A model generated the notes under the pieces. The model was not told the origin of the DNA. It was given only the letters and a program-made list of their open reading frames with translations, and did not search any database. This document shows, piece after piece, positions 57,882-64,000 of a stretch of 64,000 nt of DNA; the stretch's first letter is position 1, and each line of letters starts with the position of its first letter. The DNA lies in the NCBI GenBank assembly GCA_958450365.1, contig CAUEEP010000732.1, positions 1,178,001-1,242,000 of the forward strand. Reading direction: 5' to 3'. Source of the DNA: Mesorhabditis belari (lineage: Eukaryota; Nematoda; Chromadorea; Rhabditida; Rhabditidae). Made by a program: the position numbers and the translations under genes.

Positions 57882-60800
57882 CTATCGTTCGCATTGTTTT
57901 CGTTGAGCCAAGTATTCTTGGATTTTCGGCAGATTCTCGATGCGTTTATTGAAATCGGCAACCTGGAGTTTGATAGTTAGAAGGGAAAGTTAAGAGAGTT
58001 AAGTTAAGAAAGTTAAGTTAAGAGAGTTAAGTTAAGGAAGTTAAGTTAAGAAAGTTAAGTTAACACGTTGACGACAATGGCGTTTTTGCACAAACAATCG
58101 CATGGGACAACGTTGTTTTTTTTCGACAAAAAATGTCACCTGACATCAGGTGACAATGTCGTCAACGTGTTAAGAAAGTTACAAGCGAAAGTCACAAGGC
58201 TGAGATGACCAAATGACATGAATATACCATGAAAAATACCATGAAAATAAAAGGAAGGGATTGAACTGGAAAAAGGCTGACCCCTTGTCTTAGAGACAAG
58301 ACTCTTACCCGCTACACCACGAACTCAAGTCTTACGGCGGTGAAAGAAGCCTTATATCTGACCTCTGACAAACAAGTTTGAGGTCAAAACAGAGACCAAT
58401 CCCTATATAACGCTTCTTTCCCCACCATGAAATGTCAGCTCATGGTGTAGTGGATAAGAGTCTTGTTTACGAAACGGGCTATGAAGTCTTTGCTCTAGTT
58501 CGTTCCCTTCCTTTTCTTTCCATTTTGTTTGCATGGATATAGCTTTTCCATTTGACCACCTCAGCCTTTTCACCTTTCCTTGTTATTTAAATGTTTATTT
58601 TCGATAACTTACCACTTTATAATCATCAAAATATCCGGGAATGACCAAATTGAAGAGATAATTGTGATGGTAGAGTATAATATCAACCCATGAAAGCGAG
58701 GAACCGACCTGGAAATTTGGCTTTTCAAATTTTGCATACAATAAAAAGAATCCACTGGAAAAAGTGAAAAGAAAGGTTTTATTTTTAAAAAACTACCGTA
58801 ATAGGCTTATTAGTTTTGATTGAATGAGTGAAATTCGATATCATTCGATGAGAATCAATGATATCAATCATTGATTCTCATCGGTTCTCACAAAGCTCAG
58901 TCAATGATATCAATCATTGATCAATCATCAATCATCAATGACAACCAAATAGTTTTGATTGAATGAGTGAAATGATTGAAATGATTGACTGAGCTTTGTG
59001 ATATCAATCATCAATCATCATCAATCATTTGAGCTGATCGGATGGAAAATGACTGATTTCTGAAGCATTCTTTTAGAAAATCTTCATCAGAATTCTCAGG
59101 AAAAATGATGGAATTGTTGTTTTGTTTGAATTGTTTTTCAATTCCCAACCAAATATCCGGTTCCTTCCTTCTCCAAAATGTCGCTCAATTTCGTGAAAAA
59201 ATCGACTTGAGCCGGCTTGAGTTTCTCGAGTTCAGCTTGCTGGAAAATTGATGATAAATGCAAATTACAATATGCTAATTTAAAATCTAGTAAACTATTA
59301 TAGATTCTAATCGAAAACCATGAACTTTCTATTGTTCAAACTCCAAAATCGAGTGGCCGAAAAAGTAGGTAAGAATCAAAAACAAAAAATGGGAAATTGT
59401 CAATGAAAAATCTAAAAATTACTTACAAAAAACTCTTTTAAACGATGGCCTTTAGCCGAAAACATGTCAATGTCAAAAGTGGGTTTAAAAATGAAATTAT
59501 TTCCTCATAGAAAATCTCTCAAAAAAAATCCATGTGGTCCCCCACATAAAATTTTTTTCGAAAAATTCTTTTTTAATTTTTAAAAAAATTACATTTCCAA
59601 TTTTTCCAACAACGAAAACACATCTAAAATAAAACCTATAGTCATATTTATAGCTTTTAGCTTAAAAGAAGTCCTAAAAAGTCTCGATTTTGAGGAGTTT
59701 AGGAGGGTGAGAGACTTTGTAGAGACTGAGCTTCTATTGGAGGCTGAGCTTCTATGGGAGACTGAGCTTCTGTTGGAGGCTGAGCTTCTATTGGAGACTG
59801 AACCTCTGTTGGAGACTAATCTTCTACTGGAGAATGATCTTCTATTGGAGACTGAGCTTCTATTGGAGACTTTATTAGAATAAATATAGTATATAATATC
59901 TAAAAAGTTCTTTTAAAGATTAAACTGCTTAAAAACCGAAGATCTCACCTCATCACCGGGCAAAAAGCCCAACTTGATACGATACCATGGGACGAGTTTC
60001 TCTTGGTAGTCCTGAGATTAGTTTTTTTTATATTGTAAATATATGCAAATTACAGTTAGAATATGAAAATTTATATGTTAATTATTTAGAAATTTATAAA
60101 TTAATTGATTTACACTAATAAAATCGACGATCGAGTCCTGGCGGGCCGCCTCGAATTCGTCCTTTGAGGCGTAGCCTGAAAATTTTCGATTTTGAAACAA
60201 TGCTTTCAAAATTAGCATATATGAAACTTTAAATATTCAGTTAAGCTTTTATTTTTGTATTTGTTTTATTGTTTAAAAGAAATTGCCCACTCACCAACTT
60301 GATTCGCGACAAAACGAGCGATGGCAATTGTTTGGGCCAACGGTTTTCCGTCTACTTCAAGCAGTGGAGCCTGGCCAAATGTGAAGATTGGTTCTGAAAT
60401 TGGGAAATTCAGAAGATTTGCATTAAACTAATGATTTGATTTGATTTGATTAAAGCTTTAAAAGCTTTAAGAAAGATTTAAGAATGCGCCTTCAATAAAC
60501 GAAGAAGTAATAAACGAAGAAGTTAATATCCCAAATCACTCAATCATTCTTGAACCCGATCAAATGAGTCAACGAGAAGGGAATCGAAAGGGCGGGGGAA
60601 TTGAGTCAAAGATTGAGTCGAAAAAGATTGAGTCAAAGTTTTCCGTCTACTTCAAGCAGTGGAGCCTGACCAAATGTGAAGATTGGTTCTGAAATCGGGA
60701 AATTCAAAAGATTTGCATTAAACTAATGATTTGATTTGATTTGATTAAAGCTTTAAAAGCTTTAAGAAAGAAAAAAGAAGGTTAAGAAAGGAAAAGAAGG

Positions 60801-61881
60801 CATTTGAATTTGAAAAATTTCCTCAACAATAACTTAATCGTTAGAACTGCTGAATTATTGCAATAGAATTACCAAAGTCCTGATTTTAAACTCGGTTTTG
60901 AGTTTATTAATGATAAATGTTTTAATTTAATTTAAAAATTTAACTTAAAATTGAAATTTCCATTATAATCTTTATCTATAAAGTCTTTATGGTTCCATTT
61001 TCGAGTTTCATTTGATAACTTTCATGTTTCAACTAGACTTGTGTTTCGGTTAGCTCTTTTCGGTTCAGTTTCGGTTTCGGTTGAACCGAAGCCAACCGAA
61101 ATCGGTTGGCGGTTCGGTTCGGTTCAACCGAAAAGATTAGTTTTTCGGCTCGGCTCGGTTCGGTTGAACCGAAAAGATGACTTTTTCGGTTCAGTTTCGG
61201 TTCAGTTTCGGTTTGGTTGAACCGAAGTCAACCGAAATCTTTCGGTTCGGTTCGGTTCAACCGAAAAGATCATTTTTTCGGTTCGGTTCGGTTAACCGAA
61301 ACCGAAACCAAAACCAAAACCGAAAAAGAACGTTTCCGGTTCAACCGAAACACAAGTCTAGTTTCAACTGCATATTCTAGGCGTGAAAAGTAGCTTTTTG
61401 CGTTAAAAAAGTTCCCAAGTTGACGTAGCTAACCGATAGCTCACATACAATTATTAGATACCCGTTTTAATACATAAACTTGTTAAATCGGATCATTACG
61501 GTTAACGGCGGGGGTAACGATTATCGGCGGGGGTCAATTTTTTGACCAACTCGCAGCTCATTTTTAAGCACTTTAAACTTGTTAGATCAGGAAGTTTTAA
61601 TAAAATTTAGATAGCTTAAAACGTCAACTTTCAGAAACTATTTATTTCATGAAAATTTATTAACAAAAACCTATCTAAAATGGAGCTGCAAAATGGTCAA
61701 AAACTCGGCCGACTGATAACGGTAAAGATCCAAAAATCTTAAACAAACCTTTCTTAATTTCAGGCCATTCGGCGAAACTCCATCGTCGATCTTCATATTC
61801 GACTCCGCCCAAATAAAAAAGAATTCGAATTGGCTCGGCTCGGCCATAAATATCGAAATAGTGAAGTTTATATTGAGGCAT
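57882..61881 (-). CDS. Sigma-class glutathione S-transferase
   Basis: Seven exons keep frame: 61881-61749, 60393-60295, 60175-60114, 60011-59949, 59239-59150, 58708-58613, 57962-57882; 207 aa, the normal length for nematode sigma GSTs. The N-terminal thioredoxin-like domain has MPQYKLHYFDIYGRAEPIR, with the catalytic Tyr in KLHYFD, then TFGQAPLLEVDG and LAQTIAIARFVA (glutathione site). The helical C-terminal domain has DYQEKLVPWYRIKLG, EGTGYLVGSSLSWVDI and the end LPKIQEYLAQRKQ. It is a cytosolic dimer that conjugates glutathione to electrophiles. It lies alone, with no tandem paralogues. Intron 1 (1.35 kb) carries a hAT-like element and a broken second copy of exon 2 (60638-60770); the last intron carries a tRNA-like foldback. 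Confidence 0.95.
58246..58525. repeat. Foldback element with tRNA-like arms, in GST intron
   Basis: The minus-strand arm (about 58262-58330) reads TGGTGTAGCGGGTAAGAG with a CTTGT-CTCTAAG-ACAAG anticodon-type hairpin, and the plus-strand arm (58437-58512) reads TGGTGTAGTGGATAAGAG, CTTGTTTACGAAACG. Both end in GTTCRWTCCCTTCCTTTT. The spacer continues the inverted repeat (AAGAAGC..TATAT). Confidence 0.65.
60476..60770 (-). pseudogene. Partial duplicate of GST exon 2 with inserted repeat
   Basis: 60638-60770 repeats 60343-60475 almost exactly: it includes the acceptor and the first two thirds of exon 2 (EPIFTFGQAPLLEVDGK). The copy then runs into 60476-60637, a repeat also found at about 56890-57135, and meets a stop within two codons (K L stop). 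If spliced in, it would truncate the enzyme. Confidence 0.85.
61034..61360. mobile_element. hAT-like non-autonomous element in GST intron 1
   Basis: Starts TAGACTTGTGTTTCGGTT and ends AACCGAAACACAAGTCTA, flanked by GTTTCAAC on both sides (61026-61033, 61361-61368), an exact 8-bp target duplication. The interior is GGTTC/GAACC repeats. The TAGAC.TGT terminus resembles that of 37146-37270. Confidence 0.88.
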
Positions 61882-62967
61882 TGTTGAGGATTTAGAAATT
61901 CTGGAAGTTCTGATTTTGAATTCTGAAATTCTGGAAGTTCTGATTTAGAAATTCTGAAAGATGGAGAAAGATGGAGAGAAATGAAAATGAAATTGATTCA
62001 AATTGATAACAATATAAATAGCAAATAAAAACGTATCAAATAAAAAGGAATAGAAAAAAGTTTGAATTACAAAGAGCTGAAGAAATGTCAATAATCTTGA
62101 TAATCAATAACCAATAATCAATAACCAGATTTTGATCAATAAATAAATGTTTGGCATAATTGTTAGTATAACTGCGAGTTTAGAGCTTTCGTTTGATTTA
62201 GCCTTCGACATGATTTAGAGACATGATTTAGCCTTCGAAAAATTTCGAAGCTTTTGAAACACTTCGAAAAATTTCGATTCATGGGTAATTGACCGGGTTT
62301 TATCAAGAGTGTTTGCGAATTTCAAGGGGAATTTTTCGAAAATCATTTCTTTTTTTTCCCCGACTAAAAGGGATTTGAGAGCAATCGGGAGAGCAAATAA
62401 ACAGTTGTAGTTTCTATTCTGCGAAAAGATCGCAAAGATCAATAATTGCAGAGAGAAATTTGAGAGGACAACAAAAAAGAGGTGAAATTTTAAATTTTAA
62501 GTGCAAAAATGACCAAAATTAGAAAAAGAATGAGAATCTTTCGCTTTTGAATCTTCTAGAACTTTTTCGATACATGAGATTCAGCACAACAATGTTTAGT
62601 TGACGGTTAACAATTCTAAAAAGCTGTAGAAAACTTTAAAGGGACGAGGGGGAAACCATAAATTTTTTTTTTAAGCCAACCACCTGTTTTTATATTTTAA
62701 TATTGTTAATTTTATTATAAAAAGAATAAAAAACATTCGGCTAGAGTGATTTGATGGGTTTACAAATTTTTGGAGACCTTCCAAGACTTCGAGAAGAGCA
62801 AGACTTCCAGAAGAGCAAGACTTCGAGAAAAGCAAGAGCAAGATTTGAAGAAAAGCAAGAGCAAGCATGCCTTTCGCTTTCTTTTTGCATTTGTACCTTG
62901 TACCTGGTCATCACCTAAGCGAACCTTGCATGGCTTCAAAAAATTTTCGAAAAAAGCCAAAAGACTA
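61882..62967. other. GST upstream region and flank of tRNA-Cys
   Basis: GST promoter expected in the first few hundred bases; the sequence just before the ATG has a GAAATTCTGGAAGTTCTGA tandem repeat. About 62778-62850 has AAGAGCAAGACTTCGAGAA repeats. No other gene seen. Confidence 0.45.
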
Positions 62968-63038
62968 GGGGGCACACGGAGTTGAACCATGGACCTCTCG
63001 GACTGCAGCCGAATGCTCTGCCACTGAGCTATACCCCC
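62968..63038 (-). tRNA. tRNA-Cys(GCA)
   Basis: A 71-nt minus-strand cloverleaf. Acceptor GGGGGTA pairs with TGCCCCC (one G-T). D arm GCTCAGTGGCAGAGC, anticodon stem TTCGG/CCGAG around loop CTGCAGT with anticodon GCA, short variable loop, T arm CATGG-TTCAACT-CCGTG. No intron. It is the only tRNA in the window with all stems intact. Confidence 0.93.
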
Positions 63039-64000
63039 GGCGATTGCTAGAGGGGAAAAACGCGTTGAAGAGGGGACGTCGACAGGGGACCGGCTGATGC
63101 AATCCTTTTCGGTCTCTCAAGAGAGAGAGAGAGAATCCGAGAAAAGGAACGGTCAAGGGAAAGGGGGAACAGGGAAGAGGAGATCTTTACATAGAGGAGA
63201 TCTTTATATAGAGGAGATCTTTACATAGAGTCTCCTCTTTACATAGAGAAAATCGAGGCATTTCTTATCAAGAAATCATATTTATACACAAAGATAAAGC
63301 TATTTGCTAAAAGCTTTTTAAACCTTATAAAGTTGAAGAAGTTTTCGAACTGTTGGAAAATGAACAATAGAACATTCCGTTTAAAAAAAACCAATTCATT
63401 CTCCGAGACTATGAGCTCTTCTCTTTACATAGAGCGACGATGCTTATATAAAAAGTGATCGAAAATCGTTACACTTGCTAAAAAGTGGTATTTAAAGAGA
63501 CTTTATCGTTTATTCTTTATAGATTTCGATTTAAAAACACTCTGGAACTGTTAATTTGTAAAATTGTCGGAACTAAAGCAAGCTAATTGACTTGTTTAGG
63601 AAAATTGATCTTAAAAGAGGCCTAAGAAAATGGGAAATCAAAGTTTTGTCAATTGTAATGTCAATAATAATAATGATAATAAGCCTCTAATGCATTCTTT
63701 GTATCGAACTATCAGTACCGAAAAATAGGCAGGATAAAGATACTCTAAAGTTTTTCTTTGTTAAAACAATTTTGTCTGTTAATTGGATATCTTTTAATTG
63801 TTTTTTTAGCCAAAGTCAGTATTTTAGCGTTCATTTTAGCGTTCTCTCTTCAGAAATTCTAGAGAAAAGCTCGATTTTCTTGATTATTGATCAGAAAATG
63901 AGAAAAAGATAATCTTCAATGATTTATTCTTTATAGATTTCGATTTAAAAACACTCTGAAGCTTCTAATTTGTAAAATTGTCGGAACTAAAGCAAGCTAA
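63039..64000. other. Right edge: tandem and direct repeats, no gene seen
   Basis: GGAGATCTTTACATAGA repeats at 63177-63245. About 63505-63595 is repeated directly at 63915-64000 (TTATTCTTTATAGATTTCG ... GGAACTAAAGCAAGCTAA), so a repeat unit of about 410 bp may continue beyond the window. Confidence 0.6.

Noticed and set aside
1..64000. CRISPR arrays, bacterial operons, rRNA genes
   Set aside because: Intron-split eukaryotic genes throughout; tandem arrays have no spacer structure, and no rRNA sequence was recognised.

Overview
The window looks like a piece of a nematode nuclear genome. It is AT-rich, its genes are split by many short introns with TTTTAG or TTTCAG acceptors, and several start codons sit just behind a splice acceptor, as expected where leaders are trans-spliced. 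The protein families fit as well: a Cys-loop ligand-gated channel, a nematode-type peptide GPCR and a sigma-class GST. I rebuilt exon structures by hand from splice sites and reading phase; every accepted join keeps frame. No database search was possible.

Layout, left to right. A cation-type Cys-loop channel subunit (+, 174-4210, 5' end outside the window) converges on a CDK12-like kinase (-, 6495-9677) whose first exon is a CCHC zinc knuckle. After a gene-poor stretch holding a C-type-lectin fragment comes a complete GRAMD4-like GRAM-domain membrane protein (-, 12198-18740). A tRNA-Gly-like sequence with an internal minisatellite (19190-19440), a tentative three-exon microprotein (-, 22457-23756), a foldback element and a decayed mariner transposon (24712-25929) follow. 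Dolichol kinase (+, 27782-29514) is next. About 14 kb (29.5-43.9 kb) has no convincing gene and is packed with minisatellites and foldback elements. A rhodopsin-family peptide GPCR (+, 43978-51798) then spans 8 kb because its introns are full of repeats. A serine-rich protein of unknown function (-, 54073-55710), a sigma-class glutathione S-transferase (-, 57882-61881) and a tRNA-Cys(GCA) gene (-, 62968-63038) complete the set.

The genes do not form a pathway or an operon; they look like independent housekeeping genes (kinase, dolichol kinase, tRNA) and membrane receptor or detoxification genes. What sets the window apart is its repeat content: at least six sequence-distinct inverted-repeat families, several sharing ACCGTA...TACGGT ends; two hAT-like elements with exact 8-bp target duplications, one nested in another element; foldbacks whose arms are tRNA-like; and about a dozen tRNA-like remnants against one intact tRNA gene.
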